The notes beneath the pieces were generated by a model. That model saw nothing but the letters and a program-made list of their open reading frames with translations, made no database searches and was not told the origin of the DNA. Below, piece by piece: positions 1-10,563 of a stretch of DNA of 64,000 nucleotides (positions within the stretch are counted from its first letter, which is position 1; each line of letters begins with the position of its first letter). This DNA comes from an uncultured SAR86 cluster bacterium (GTDB lineage Bacteria > Pseudomonadota > Gammaproteobacteria > Magnimaribacterales > D2472), in NCBI GenBank assembly GCA_902563835.1, contig CACEZB010000003.1, positions 35,921 through 99,920 of the forward strand. The letters are read 5' to 3'. Position numbers and translations under genes: made by a program.

Positions 1-1
1 A

Positions 2-1078
2 GCATTCTTAGATGCATTAACTGTTACTGCGGTATTGATTGGTGTAACAATTGGTTTCTATAGAATTTATCATGCTGTAGCATCAGGTAAGTCATTTTCT
101 GATAATACACATGACTTCCATAACAATGATTCAATAAATTCTATTTCAATAAATGAATTAGAAGAATTTAAAGCTTTTTTAAGAGATCTTGTAATGCACG
201 GCGCAGTTGGAACAGCTCTTGGAGGTGTTTGTACTTTAGTTGGTGAGCCACAAAATTTATTAATAGCAACTATTGCTGGCTGGGAATTTATAGAATTTTT
301 TATAAGAATGGCTCCAATAACAATGCCAGTGTTTTTTGCTGGAATTCTTACTTGTTTGGCTATAGAAAAATTCTCCATTGCAGGTTTTGGAAATCAACTT
401 CCTACAAATATTAGAAATATATTTAATGATTATTCAATACATATGAATGAAAACATTACCTCAAAAGACAAGGCAGAGCTTCTTATTGAATCTTTGGTGG
501 CTGTTTTTCTCGTTATCGCTCTTGCTTTTCACTTAGCAGCTGTTGGCTTAATTGGTTTAGCTGTAATTATTTTACTGACTGCATTCAAAGGTATTACTGA
601 AGAACATAAACTTGGCGAAGCTTTTCATGAGGCACTACCTTTTACTGCGTTGTTAGCTGTATTTTTTGCAATTGTAAGCGTAATTCATGATCAACATCTA
701 TTTTCGCCAGTTATTGACTACGTATTAGCTCAAGATCCTTCAACCCAACCGTCTTTATTTTTTATAGCAAATGGTTTTCTGTCTGCTATAAGTGATAATG
801 TTTTTGTTGCTACTATATATATAAATGAGGTAAAGAACGCTTTTGATAATGGAATCATTACTTTAGATCAATTTAATAATTTAGCCATTGCAATTAATAC
901 AGGAACAAACATCCCTAGTGTAGCAACACCAAATGGGCAAGCTGCATTCTTATTTTTATTAACATCATCATTAGCGCCTTTGATTAATTTATCCTATTTG
1001 AGGATGGTATACATGGCACTTCCTTATACTATTGTTTTATCAATAGTAGGCTATATTTCAATAAACTTATTTCTCTAA
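2..1078 (+). CDS. nhaB: Na+/H+ antiporter NhaB, C-terminal part (5' end outside window)
   Basis: Frame is open from base 2 ([15 protein letters not shown]...) before the listed TTG start; [24 protein letters not shown] motif typical of NhaB. Confidence 0.9.
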   Translation, partial: AFLDALTVTAVLIGVTIGFYRIYHAVASGKSFSDNTHDFHNNDSINSISINELEEFKAFLRDLVMHGAVGTALGGVCTLVGEPQNLLIATIAGWEFIEFFIRMAPITMPVFFAGILTCLAIEKFSIAGFGNQLPTNIRNIFNDYSIHMNENITSKDKAELLIESLVAVFLVIALAFHLAAVGLIGLAVIILLTAFKGITEEHKLGEAFHEALPFTALLAVFFAIVSVIHDQHLFSPVIDYVLAQDPSTQPSLFFIANGFLSAISDNVFVATIYINEVKNAFDNGIITLDQFNNLAIAINTGTNIPSVATPNGQAAFLFLLTSSLAPLINLSYLRMVYMALPYTIVLSIVGYISINLFL

Positions 1079-1082
1079 AACG

Positions 1083-2051
1083 ATGTCATTTGATGACCAC
1101 AAATTTTGTGTAGCTCCTATGATGCAATATACAGATATGCATGATAGATATTTAATAAGATTAATTTCTAAAAAAGTTTTCTTATATACAGAAATGATAG
1201 CAACGGGATCTCTTGTATATGGTAAATGTTTTAATCAATTAGATTTTAATAATGAAGAACACCCCATTGGCGTTCAATTAGGTGGGTCGAATATCAACGA
1301 TTTAGTTGAATGTTCAAAAAAATGTGAACAATATGGCTATGATGAAATCAATTTAAATGTTGGTTGTCCATCAGATAGAGTTCAAAAAGGTAGGTTTGGT
1401 GCTTGTTTGATGTTAGAACCCCAGTTGGTTGCAGAGTGCTTAAATAATATGAAGAATGCTGTAGAAATTCCTGTATCAATAAAATGCAGACTAGGTGTAG
1501 ATAACAATGAATCATATGATTTTTTATATAATTTTATTTCAATTGTTAAAAAGTCAGGCATTAATATTTTTATAATTCATGCTAGAAATGGAATATTAAA
1601 GGGACTCAGTCCTAGACAAAATAGAAATATTCCACCTTTAAAATATGATTATGTGTATAAATTAAAAAAAGATTTTCCAGATCTTGAGATAATAATTAAT
1701 GGCGGGATTAAAAATCTACATCAATCATCAGAACATCTTAAAAAGGTTGATGGCGTAATGATAGGCAGATCTGCATACGAAAACCCTTTTATGTTAAAAG
1801 ATATTGAATCACAGTTCTACGGCATCGATCCTGCTACAAATTCAAAAAAAGAAATACTCAATCAATATTTAGAATATGTGAATAAACAACTAGTCCATGG
1901 ACATAGTCTAAGTAAAATGATGAAACATTTATTTGGATTATCTAGAGGTGATAAATTTGCAAAATCATTTAGAATTAAAGTTCTTGAAATTATAAAAAAT
2001 AATTCGTTAAAGGGTCATGAGAAGGAATTAGAAGATTTATTAATCTATTAA
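1083..2051 (+). CDS. dusA: tRNA-dihydrouridine synthase A
   Basis: FCVAPMMQYTDMHDRYLIRLIS, LNVGCPSDRVQKGRFGACLM, INGGI motifs of DusA. Confidence 0.93.
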   Translation: MSFDDHKFCVAPMMQYTDMHDRYLIRLISKKVFLYTEMIATGSLVYGKCFNQLDFNNEEHPIGVQLGGSNINDLVECSKKCEQYGYDEINLNVGCPSDRVQKGRFGACLMLEPQLVAECLNNMKNAVEIPVSIKCRLGVDNNESYDFLYNFISIVKKSGINIFIIHARNGILKGLSPRQNRNIPPLKYDYVYKLKKDFPDLEIIINGGIKNLHQSSEHLKKVDGVMIGRSAYENPFMLKDIESQFYGIDPATNSKKEILNQYLEYVNKQLVHGHSLSKMMKHLFGLSRGDKFAKSFRIKVLEIIKNNSLKGHEKELEDLLIY

Positions 2052-2738
2052 AAAATCATCCATATCATCTATAAAATCATCTTCAACATCAATGCCATCT
2101 TTAACTTCATAGTTTATTGACTGTATATATGCATCTTTAACAAATGAATATTTATCACCAGACAGTAGCGATTCTACCTCCAATAATCTTTCTCTAGTTT
2201 CAATGGCATCTATAGATTTAAGTGCGATATTTACATCGGTTTCTGTCATATGAAAGGTTACAGAAAGAAAAGACGAAACTGGCCTACTCAAGGTGTCCCG
2301 TAGAGATGAAGGCCCTAAGACTGGCAACATGATATATGGTCCTTGACCTACACCCCAAACACCTAGCGTTTGACCAAAATCTTCTTCATGTCTTTCTAAT
2401 CCGATTTTAGATGCTACATCAATAAAGCCAGCCAGACCAATAGTTGAGTTAATAATAAATCTAGTTAAATCATTTAGTGATTCTTTGGGCTTACCTTGTA
2501 ATAATTGATTTATAAAAGTATCAACTTCTTCTAGATTATTAAAAAAATTAGTTACTCCGCTCTTTATTGGTGGTGGAAACTCAGAATAGATCTTAGCAAT
2601 TGGTTTAGCAATTTTTTCATCTAGATTCTCATTAAATTGAAAAGTTTTTCTATTTAAATTTTCATATGGATCATTTATTTCATTTGCAGAAATATCAGAA
2701 ATATAAAAAATAAATATAAGTAGATAGAAAAATTTCAT
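2040..2738 (-). CDS. mlaA: MlaA/VacJ family outer-membrane lipid asymmetry protein
   Basis: DPYENLNRKTFQFNENLD, RFIINSTIGLAGFIDVA, GQTLGVWGVGQGPYIMLPVLGPS motifs. Confidence 0.9.
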   Translation of the reverse strand: MKFFYLLIFIFYISDISANEINDPYENLNRKTFQFNENLDEKIAKPIAKIYSEFPPPIKSGVTNFFNNLEEVDTFINQLLQGKPKESLNDLTRFIINSTIGLAGFIDVASKIGLERHEEDFGQTLGVWGVGQGPYIMLPVLGPSSLRDTLSRPVSSFLSVTFHMTETDVNIALKSIDAIETRERLLEVESLLSGDKYSFVKDAYIQSINYEVKDGIDVEDDFIDDMDDFLID

Positions 2739-2744
2739 TCCTTA

Positions 2745-3425
2745 TTATACATTTGACTCTATAACAGCTGTTATATCTATTGCATCCTGTGATTCATAAT
2801 TAATATCAAAATTATAAATATTTTTATCAAAGTTAAAGTTACCTAAATTCTTAATATTTTTTTCAATTAAAAATTTATCACTTAAAATTTCTTCAGAATT
2901 AAATATATTATTTGAGATATATCCCAATATATTTATATCCAACCTTTCTAATAATGAAATTGTTTTTTTAGCATCTGACATTGCTAAGATACTTGGAGAT
3001 GTAACTAAAATAAAATGATCTACTTTTATTTCATTAAAGACTGTTAGATAAGCATCTCCGGTACCTGGTGGCATATCAATTAATAAATAATCTAAATCGC
3101 CCCATTCTGTTGTATTTATAAGTTGTTTAATTGCTCCGCTTAACATAGGACCTCTCCATGCAGCTGCCTTATCATGATTTAATATAGATCCCATTGAAAT
3201 TACTTCTATATTATTTTTTTTAATAGGTAGAATTGACTTATTCTCATCAAAAATGGGTTTTTCATTTATTTCAAATAAAATATTTTGATTTGGTCCATAA
3301 ATATCAGCATCTAACACCCCTACACTTTTAGTTTTACTTAAACAGAGTGCTATTGACGCTGTAATTGAGCTTTTTCCAACACCGCCCTTTGCTGATCCGA
3401 ATGCAATAATTTTTTTTATAGGCAT
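2745..3425 (-). CDS. Mrp/NBP35-type P-loop Fe-S cluster carrier ATPase (lacks N-terminal DUF59)
   Basis: AFGSAKGGVGKSSITASIALCL deviant Walker A, DADIYGPNQ, DMPPGTGDAYLT. Confidence 0.88.
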   Translation of the reverse strand: MPIKKIIAFGSAKGGVGKSSITASIALCLSKTKSVGVLDADIYGPNQNILFEINEKPIFDENKSILPIKKNNIEVISMGSILNHDKAAAWRGPMLSGAIKQLINTTEWGDLDYLLIDMPPGTGDAYLTVFNEIKVDHFILVTSPSILAMSDAKKTISLLERLDINILGYISNNIFNSEEILSDKFLIEKNIKNLGNFNFDKNIYNFDINYESQDAIDITAVIESNV

Positions 3426-3462
3426 ATATAAACAATATTTTCACATATAATACAGTTATTGC

Positions 3463-5418
3463 ATGAACATACCTACAAAAAAAAATAGAAAAATTCTTGT
3501 AACTCAAGCATTGCCCTATGCAAATACACCCCTTCACTTGGGTCATATATTGGAAGCGGTTCAAACTGATATTTGGACAAGATTTCAGAATATAAATAAC
3601 AATGAATGCCATTTCTTTTGTGCAGATGATACTCATGGCACACCAGTCATGCTTAAAGCACGTGAATTAGGTATTTCACCAGAAGAATTAATTAAAGATG
3701 TATATAAAGACCATAAATCCACATATGACCTATATGGAATAAAGTTTACAAATTTTTATACAACGCATAGCGATGAAAATAAGAAATATTCTGAATATAT
3801 TTACAATGAAGCTAAAAATAATAATTTAATTTCTAAAGAAAAGATTGAACAATTATTTGATGAAAATGAAGAGATGTTTTTATCTGATCGTTTTATAAAA
3901 GGAAGTTGTCCAAAATGTAATGAACCTGAACAATATGGAGATAATTGTGAAAAATGCGGCGCTAGTTATAACGTGCTTGATATCAAAGATCCAATATCAA
4001 CAATATCAAATTCCAAACCGATAAAAAAAGAAAGTGAACACATATTTTTTGATCTTTCGAAGAAGGCTGATGTTCTTAAAGATTTTTTAAAATCATCAAA
4101 TTTCCAAGAACCAATTAAAAATAAATTAAATGAATGGCTTGATGATGATTTAAAAAAATGGGATATATCAAGAGATGCTCCATACTTTGGGTTTGAAATA
4201 CCAGGTGAAAAAGATAAATATTTTTATGTATGGGTTGATGCGCCTATTGGCTATATAGCATCAATAGCTAATTGGGCGCAAAAAAATGATAAAGATATGA
4301 GTGAGTTGTGGTCTGATAACTCGAAATATGAAATTTATCATTTTATTGGTAAAGATATTTCATATTTTCATGGATTGTTTTGGCCAGCACTTTTATCTTC
4401 AGCAAATTTTAAACTACCAGATGGAATCTTTGTTCATGGGTTTTTAACTATAAATGGTGAAAAAATGTCTAAATCTAGAGGAACTGGAATATTGGCAAGG
4501 GATTTCGCTGAAATATGTAACCCCGAAACATTAAGATATTATTTTGCAGCAAAATTAAATAATAAAGTTGAGGATATTGATTTAAATTTTGAAGATTATG
4601 TTCAGAGAATCAATTCAGACATTATTGGTAAATATTTAAATATTGCATCTAGATCAGCATCATTTTTAAAGAAAAATAAAAATAATATCTCTAACGATAT
4701 TGATAGATCTTTAATAGATAAACTAATTAATGAAAAAGAAAATATTATTAATTTATATGAATCAAGAAATTATTCTAAATTAATAAGATTAATAATGGAT
4801 CTTGCTGATATTGTTAATAAATATATCAACGATAATACGCCATGGAAAAAAGATGCTAAAGATGCAATTATAATAAGCTCTACTGCAATAAATGCTTTTA
4901 AAATTCTAACAATATACTTAAGTCCTATAATACCGAATATTACTTCAGAAGCTTTTAAGTTTCTAAACATAACTGATTGTTCATTTGATGATATTAATAA
5001 TGATTTAACTGAACAAATAAATAACTATAAGCCATTGCTAAATAGGCTCGAACCATTAATAATTCCAGAGGAAGATGATATGGATAATCAAAATATAATT
5101 AATATTGACCAGTTTTCAGCTATTGATTTAAGGGTAGCAAAAATAAAAGAAGCTACTAATGTTGAGGGTGCTGATAAATTACTTCAATTAAAACTTGATG
5201 TTGGTGAGTTTGGTGAAAGAAATGTATTTGCTGGTATTAAGAGTGCCTATAAAGCAGAAGATCTTAAAGACAGACTAGTTGTCTTAGTAAATAACCTAGA
5301 GCCAAGAAAGATGAAATTTGGCATTTCTGAAGGAATGGTTCTTGCATCAAGTAATGATGATGGTATTTATTTAGTTTCTCCTGACAAGGGAGCCAAACCA
5401 GGAATGCAAGTAAAATAA
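3463..5418 (+). CDS. metG: methionyl-tRNA synthetase
   Basis: [16 protein letters not shown] (HIGH), four-Cys zinc motif [25 protein letters not shown]-terminal tRNA-binding domain. Confidence 0.97.
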   Translation: MNIPTKKNRKILVTQALPYANTPLHLGHILEAVQTDIWTRFQNINNNECHFFCADDTHGTPVMLKARELGISPEELIKDVYKDHKSTYDLYGIKFTNFYTTHSDENKKYSEYIYNEAKNNNLISKEKIEQLFDENEEMFLSDRFIKGSCPKCNEPEQYGDNCEKCGASYNVLDIKDPISTISNSKPIKKESEHIFFDLSKKADVLKDFLKSSNFQEPIKNKLNEWLDDDLKKWDISRDAPYFGFEIPGEKDKYFYVWVDAPIGYIASIANWAQKNDKDMSELWSDNSKYEIYHFIGKDISYFHGLFWPALLSSANFKLPDGIFVHGFLTINGEKMSKSRGTGILARDFAEICNPETLRYYFAAKLNNKVEDIDLNFEDYVQRINSDIIGKYLNIASRSASFLKKNKNNISNDIDRSLIDKLINEKENIINLYESRNYSKLIRLIMDLADIVNKYINDNTPWKKDAKDAIIISSTAINAFKILTIYLSPIIPNITSEAFKFLNITDCSFDDINNDLTEQINNYKPLLNRLEPLIIPEEDDMDNQNIINIDQFSAIDLRVAKIKEATNVEGADKLLQLKLDVGEFGERNVFAGIKSAYKAEDLKDRLVVLVNNLEPRKMKFGISEGMVLASSNDDGIYLVSPDKGAKPGMQVK

Positions 5419-6455
5419 TGAAAAAAGTTGATATTATAATAATTGGTGCTGGTCCAGTTGGTCTATTTACAGTTTTTGAAGCAGGTTTGTTAGGCTTGAA
5501 TTGTTTATTGATTGATAATCTAGATAAGCCTGGTGGTCAATGTGCTGAACTTTATCCAGATAAACCAATTTATGATATTCCAGGCGTACCCTTCCAGACA
5601 GGTCAAGAACATGTTGATGCTTTAATGGAACAAATAAAACCATTTAAATATGAATTATATTTAAATGAAAGAGTGGATTCTTTAAATGAAATAAATGAAG
5701 ATAATGATAACTATTGGAAAGTTACGACTAATGAAAATAATCAATTTATTTCAAAAAATATTTTTATAGCCGCAGGGGCAGGATCATTTGAGCCAAGGAG
5801 ACCGCCTAATATAGATGAGCCAGATAAATTTATTGATAATGGAGTTTCATATGCTGTCAGATCTATTGAAAAGTATGATAATAAAAATGTAATGATATTT
5901 GGTGGTGGAGATTCAGCTTTGGATTGGACAGTTGAGCTATCAAAAAATGCTAAGTCCGTTACATTGATTCATAGAAGAGATGCATTTAGAGGCGCGCAAC
6001 ATACTGAGAAAATGATGCGTGAACTTGTTAAAAAAAATAAAATAAAACTGCTTACACCCTATCTAATTGATTCTATAAAAGGCAATAAAAAAGTAGAAGG
6101 AGTTACTTTAAAAAACTTTGAAACAAATGAAATAGAATCTCATGAAGCAGATGAGCTTATATTTTTATTTGGTTTAAATAAAAAACTAGGGCCAATACTT
6201 GAATGGGGTATAGATTTAAATGGAAAAAAAATTAGTGTAAATACCGAAAATTTCCAGACTTCTAAACCGGGTATTTTTGCTATTGGAGATATTAATGATT
6301 ATCCAGGTAAGTTAGATTTAATTTTATCTGGTTTCCACGAAACAACATTAGCAGTTCAAGAGGCCTATAAAAGAATATATCCTGGTGAGAGAGTTCCATT
6401 TGGTTATACAACTTCAAATTCAAAACTACATAAAAAGTTAGGTGTTAAAGAATAG
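5418..6455 (+). CDS. ferredoxin-NADP+ reductase, thioredoxin-reductase-like type
   Basis: IIIGAGPVGLFTVFEAG FAD site, GGGDSALDWTVEL NADP site, GIFAIGDINDYPGKLDLILSGFHE. Confidence 0.85.
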   Translation: MKKVDIIIIGAGPVGLFTVFEAGLLGLNCLLIDNLDKPGGQCAELYPDKPIYDIPGVPFQTGQEHVDALMEQIKPFKYELYLNERVDSLNEINEDNDNYWKVTTNENNQFISKNIFIAAGAGSFEPRRPPNIDEPDKFIDNGVSYAVRSIEKYDNKNVMIFGGGDSALDWTVELSKNAKSVTLIHRRDAFRGAQHTEKMMRELVKKNKIKLLTPYLIDSIKGNKKVEGVTLKNFETNEIESHEADELIFLFGLNKKLGPILEWGIDLNGKKISVNTENFQTSKPGIFAIGDINDYPGKLDLILSGFHETTLAVQEAYKRIYPGERVPFGYTTSNSKLHKKLGVKE

Positions 6456-7026
6456 ATTTAGAAAATATCTTCCTGTTGTAGTAGATATAGAAACTGGAGG
6501 CTTTGATCCTGAATTAAATGCGATTTTAGAGATAGCGATAACACTTATTGAGGAAAATGATAATAAGTTTGTTGTTGGAGAAACTCATAGACATCATATT
6601 ATTCCATTTAAAAATTCAATTATTGAAAAAGAATCATTAGAGTTTACAAAAATTAAATTAGACCATCCGCTAAGAAATGCAATAGATGAAAAAGATGCAA
6701 TAAAAGACATATTTAAAATAATTAATAAAGTAAAAAATAAATATGAATGTTCTAGAGCAATCTTGGTTGGACACAATGCGCATTTTGATAAGTCATTTTT
6801 AGACGCAGCTATTAAAAGAAACAATATTAAAAAAACACCATTTCATAAATTTTCTGTTATAGATACTGTCTCATTAGGTGTTTTAGCCACAGGGCAAACA
6901 GTCCTTGCAAGAATATGTGACAAGCTAGAAATTGATTATGATAATGATCAAGCTCATTCAGCAGCATATGACACTTTAGTAACAGCTAAAGTATTTTGTA
7001 GTATTGTTAATGGTTATGATAATTAA
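6442..7026 (+). CDS. rnt: ribonuclease T
   Basis: VVVDIETGGFDPELNAILEIA exonuclease I motif, LVGHNAHFDKSFL, AHSAAYDTLVTAKVF. Confidence 0.92.
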   Translation: MLKNRFRKYLPVVVDIETGGFDPELNAILEIAITLIEENDNKFVVGETHRHHIIPFKNSIIEKESLEFTKIKLDHPLRNAIDEKDAIKDIFKIINKVKNKYECSRAILVGHNAHFDKSFLDAAIKRNNIKKTPFHKFSVIDTVSLGVLATGQTVLARICDKLEIDYDNDQAHSAAYDTLVTAKVFCSIVNGYDN

Positions 7027-7337
7027 GATTGCGCTGAATCAATTAATTTCTTAAGTTCTCCAGTTTCATGCATTTGGGTAATAATATCAGCCCCCCCAAT
7101 TAACTCCCCATTAATATATACTTGAGGAAACGTAGGCCATTCTGATATTTTTGGTAAAGCAACCCTCACATCGTTATTCTCTAAAACATCAACGTATGAA
7201 AACTTAGAATCACATTCTATTAATGCTTGGATTGTTTTTGCTGAAAAACCACATCTGGGTTCATATGGTGTTCCTTTCATATAAATAAGAATATTATTTT
7301 CTTTTATTTGTTCTTTTAATTTATCTTCGATATTCAT
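7023..7337 (-). CDS. grxD: monothiol glutaredoxin, Grx4 family
   Basis: ILIYMKGTPYEPRCGFSAKTIQAL, WPTFPQVYINGELIGGADI. Confidence 0.93.
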   Translation of the reverse strand: MNIEDKLKEQIKENNILIYMKGTPYEPRCGFSAKTIQALIECDSKFSYVDVLENNDVRVALPKISEWPTFPQVYINGELIGGADIITQMHETGELKKLIDSAQS

Positions 7338-7338
7338 A

Positions 7339-8082
7339 TTAATTTCTAATAACCTTGAGGTATTTTAAAATTGTATCCTCATAGCCATACATTAATGAAT
7401 CTATAATTATTGCATGTCCAATAGATACTTCGTTAATATTACCTATTTTAACCAAATAATGAAGATTATTTAAATTTAGATCATGTCCTGCATTAATTAA
7501 AAGATTATGATTAGAAGCAAAATCGATCATCTCTTGAATATTTGAAATAATACTCTCATCATTATTTGAGATTGCCTTGGCAAATTGACCTGTATGAATT
7601 TCAATTAGATCAACATTTAATTTAGATGCATATTCTATTCCTTTCATATCATCAATAAACAAACTAATTTTAGATTTATTAGAACTGGACCTAATTAATT
7701 CGATAGTGTTAATTAATTCTTGATCATGGGATCCAGGATGCCATCCATAATCAGATGTTATTTGATTTATCTCATCAGGCACTAAGGTAACTTGATCAGG
7801 TTTTATGATATCAACCAATTCACAAAAACCTTTAAAATCATTATTTGGTTTTGAGAATGGATTGCCTTCAATATTAAACTCAACCCCTCTCTCTTTACAT
7901 ATTTTAGATATTTCTATCACATCATCGCTTGTTGCATGACGATGATCAGGCCTTGGATGGAGTGTAAGTCCAGTAACACCTAAATCAATGGCTTTATTAG
8001 CAAAATAGCTCAACTCAGGATAATTTTCACCCCTAGCATTTCTAAGTAATGCAATTTTATTTAAATTAACGCTTAACTTCAT
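7339..8082 (-). CDS. pdxJ: pyridoxine 5'-phosphate synthase
   Basis: LSVNLNKIALLRNARG, GLTLHPRPDHRHA, NAGHDLNLNNL. Confidence 0.95.
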   Translation of the reverse strand: MKLSVNLNKIALLRNARGENYPELSYFANKAIDLGVTGLTLHPRPDHRHATSDDVIEISKICKERGVEFNIEGNPFSKPNNDFKGFCELVDIIKPDQVTLVPDEINQITSDYGWHPGSHDQELINTIELIRSSSNKSKISLFIDDMKGIEYASKLNVDLIEIHTGQFAKAISNNDESIISNIQEMIDFASNHNLLINAGHDLNLNNLHYLVKIGNINEVSIGHAIIIDSLMYGYEDTILKYLKVIRN

Positions 8083-8097
8083 TTTTGTATTATATAT

Positions 8098-8859
8098 TTA
8101 TCTATATAAGTCATCTTCATTATTAACAGTGAGATTAAATGCATCATTGATCTCATATTGATTCATATCAAATCCCTTTACTAAAATTATTGGTTTCATT
8201 TCATCACTTTGACCCATTAAAATTCCAGCAGCTGATGCTATTTCATCTGCAACTGCAATTTCTGTATGTTTTAATGATTTTCCATACATATCTGTTGTGC
8301 CAGATAAATCTATCAAACTTTGAATATTGCTACTTGCAAGAGCAAAATTTGTTACTCCAAGCCTATAAGGTCTCGTCATAGAATCAGAAATAATGATTGA
8401 TATATTTTTATTTAATTTTTTTGATAATCTTTTCTGTATTTCACTTGCACTTTTTGAAGGATTGATTGGTAATAATAATGCTAAATTTTTATCATCAGGA
8501 ATATTTGAGAAATCAACTCCAGCATTTACATTTATATATCCCAAATTATGCTCAACAATCAAAACGCCCTTTTCAATTGAAATAATTTTCTTTGATTCAT
8601 TTAATACACATTGAATTAATCCAGGATGTCTCTTTAATTTAGTAGCAAGATCTTGTGCTTCCCTTGATATTTCAATTTTATTTATATCAATATATCTACC
8701 TTCGGATTTAGAAATTATTTTTTGGGCAATAACAAATACATCGTTTTCATGAATATCTTGTTTATTTTCCTCTAGGTTATTACATATAATTTCAACAAGA
8801 TTATCACCAGGTTCAATAAAAGGTATATTCTTTAAAGCTGTAAGTTCAATTCTACTCAT
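8098..8859 (-). CDS. cofE: coenzyme F420-0:L-glutamate ligase family protein (CofE-like)
   Basis: GDNLVEII, DVFVIAQKIISKSEGR, NVNAGVDFSNIP, LLPINPSKSASEIQKRL, IIISDSMTRPYRLGVTNFALA match CofE pattern. Confidence 0.85.
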   Translation of the reverse strand: MSRIELTALKNIPFIEPGDNLVEIICNNLEENKQDIHENDVFVIAQKIISKSEGRYIDINKIEISREAQDLATKLKRHPGLIQCVLNESKKIISIEKGVLIVEHNLGYINVNAGVDFSNIPDDKNLALLLPINPSKSASEIQKRLSKKLNKNISIIISDSMTRPYRLGVTNFALASSNIQSLIDLSGTTDMYGKSLKHTEIAVADEIASAAGILMGQSDEMKPIILVKGFDMNQYEINDAFNLTVNNEDDLYR

Positions 8860-8875
8860 TTTTAATATTTACCAT

Positions 8876-9304
8876 TTAAATAAATGGATCATAGGCCCAC
8901 TGGAGCAAAGCTTGTCTTTGTTTTGTTCTTTTGTGATATTGTCCTGGACAGTGTTTTCTAATTGCCCCAGCATGTCTTGGTCCAAAATTGTTATGACGTT
9001 TAATTTGGAATATATCAACATTAGGAATACGTCTACCCATATAATATCTGCAATACCATTGAAACCATCCTAAAGGATCATCACTAGTAATCCACCCTTT
9101 TGATATCCATACCTCCATGGATTGACCTGATGCCACACCAAATTTATTTAAATTCGCATTAAATCCGTTTTGAGATAATTTTGCATTCTTAAACCAATCT
9201 GCAGGGAACTCTTTCATATTATCTTCGGTTTTAAAATACCAACCACCAAATACACCCAATTCAAGCATTTCTTTTGGTGATAATTGAGGTTTAAATTCCA
9301 GCAT
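8876..9304 (-). CDS. conserved hypothetical protein, Trp/Arg-rich (DPLGWFQWYCRYYMGRR motif)
   Basis: Intact 142-aa ORF, same orientation and 16 nt upstream of cofE; dense aromatic motif block. Confidence 0.75.
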   Translation of the reverse strand: MLEFKPQLSPKEMLELGVFGGWYFKTEDNMKEFPADWFKNAKLSQNGFNANLNKFGVASGQSMEVWISKGWITSDDPLGWFQWYCRYYMGRRIPNVDIFQIKRHNNFGPRHAGAIRKHCPGQYHKRTKQRQALLQWAYDPFI

Positions 9305-9397
9305 AAATATTAATAAATATTTTAAGTTTAGCTAATAAATAATTTATACAATAACATATGTAAACAAAAATTAATTCATCATGTATACTTCAGAATT

Positions 9398-9568
9398 ATG
9401 GTAACAATTGATAAAAAATTACTTGAAATATTAGTATGTCCAGTATCAAAAAAATCTTTAAAATTAAATGAAGAAACAAATGAGCTGGTATGTGAAGAAT
9501 CAGGGCTGGCTTACCCAATAAAAGATGGAATTCCTGTCATGTTACCTGAAAAAGCCCGTAAAATTTAA
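9398..9568 (+). CDS. Trm112/YcaR-family small protein, 56 aa (not in supplied ORF track)
   Basis: Manual translation MVTIDKKLLEILVCPVSKKSLKLNEETNELVCEESGLAYPIKDGIPVMLPEKARKI; LLEILVCPV and AYPIKDGIPVMLP are Trm112 signatures. Confidence 0.9.
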   Translation: MVTIDKKLLEILVCPVSKKSLKLNEETNELVCEESGLAYPIKDGIPVMLPEKARKI

Positions 9569-9573
9569 TAATC

Positions 9574-9650
9574 GCGCCCGTAGCTCAGCGGATTAGAGTA
9601 CTTGGCTACGAACCAAGGGGTCGGGAGTTCAAATCTCTCCGGGCGCGCCA
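9574..9650 (+). tRNA. tRNA-Arg (anticodon ACG), CCA encoded
   Basis: Acceptor GCGCCCG/CGGGCGC, anticodon arm CTTGG-CTACGAA-CCAAG, T-loop TTCAAAT. Confidence 0.96.
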
Positions 9651-9657
9651 TCTAATA

Positions 9658-10563
9658 CTATTTTATAACCATTAAATCTTTAGCAATGACGGCCTGACCA
9701 TTAAAATTTTTTCTCACATCATTTAACAGGGACTCTTCGGATGCGCCCCAAAATAGTATATGTGATAAAACAAGTTTTTTAGGTTGAAGTTCATCTGCAA
9801 TTATTCCAAGATCTAGTGATGAGGTGTGGTGAGCTTGGTGATATATCTGCCAATCTTTGGTTTTATTTACAAATGTCTCACTAGAAAAAACTTCGTGAAC
9901 AAGAATATCTAAATTTTTACCATATTTCATTAAGTTACTACTAACTGCTGTATCGCCAGAAAATAATATTCTTTTATCCTCTGTAATAAATAAAAAGCCA
10001 AATGAATTTTTAAAATCACCATGAGCATTTTTAAATGCAATTACTTCAATATTATTATCTTTAAATATAGTTCCATCATCTGATATTTCAGTTACATTTG
10101 TTGTAAAACCTAGCTCATTAGCTGGTTGGGAACCATAAAGTCTGTAATTTATATCATCTATATAAGCCTCAGTAATATTTTCTGACATTGCTTTTAAGCC
10201 TTCAGGTCCATAAAGATCAAGAGGTTCGTCTCTGCCCATAATCCATGGTGTAAGAATTAAATCTGCTAATGCCCCACTATGATCAGAGTGAATGTGAGTT
10301 AAGAATGCTGTATTTATATTTTCTAGTTCCATAGAGGGAAATTCCCCTCCCCATGTTGGTGACATTGCAGAAATCCTTCTTACAATCCCAGGACCAAAGT
10401 CAACAATATATGCTTCATCATTTACAACAACAGCATAACCAGAACCATATCTTTCTGGATCAGGGTTTGGAGTACCAGAACCAAGAATAATTAACTTTGT
10501 TTCACTACTTAGAAAAGATGTAAAAAAGATTACTGAAATAATAATAAATCTAATCATATACAT
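9658..10563 (-). CDS. metallo-beta-lactamase fold hydrolase, RNase Z-like, predicted exported
   Basis: N-terminal signal-like segment; LGSGTPNPDPERYGSGYAV; THIHSDHSGAL HxHxDH motif; FSGDT. Confidence 0.87.
   Translation of the reverse strand: MYMIRFIIISVIFFTSFLSSETKLIILGSGTPNPDPERYGSGYAVVVNDEAYIVDFGPGIVRRISAMSPTWGGEFPSMELENINTAFLTHIHSDHSGALADLILTPWIMGRDEPLDLYGPEGLKAMSENITEAYIDDINYRLYGSQPANELGFTTNVTEISDDGTIFKDNNIEVIAFKNAHGDFKNSFGFLFITEDKRILFSGDTAVSSNLMKYGKNLDILVHEVFSSETFVNKTKDWQIYHQAHHTSSLDLGIIADELQPKKLVLSHILFWGASEESLLNDVRKNFNGQAVIAKDLMVIK

Noticed and set aside
70-378. Antisense ORF and similar long ORFs opposite good genes (e.g. 3334-3636, 13595-13846, 15541-15966, 33990-34349, 37522-37953, 46702-46959)
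   Set aside because: They lie antisense to strongly supported CDS, show no recognisable domains and are expected by-products of codon bias in AT-rich genes.
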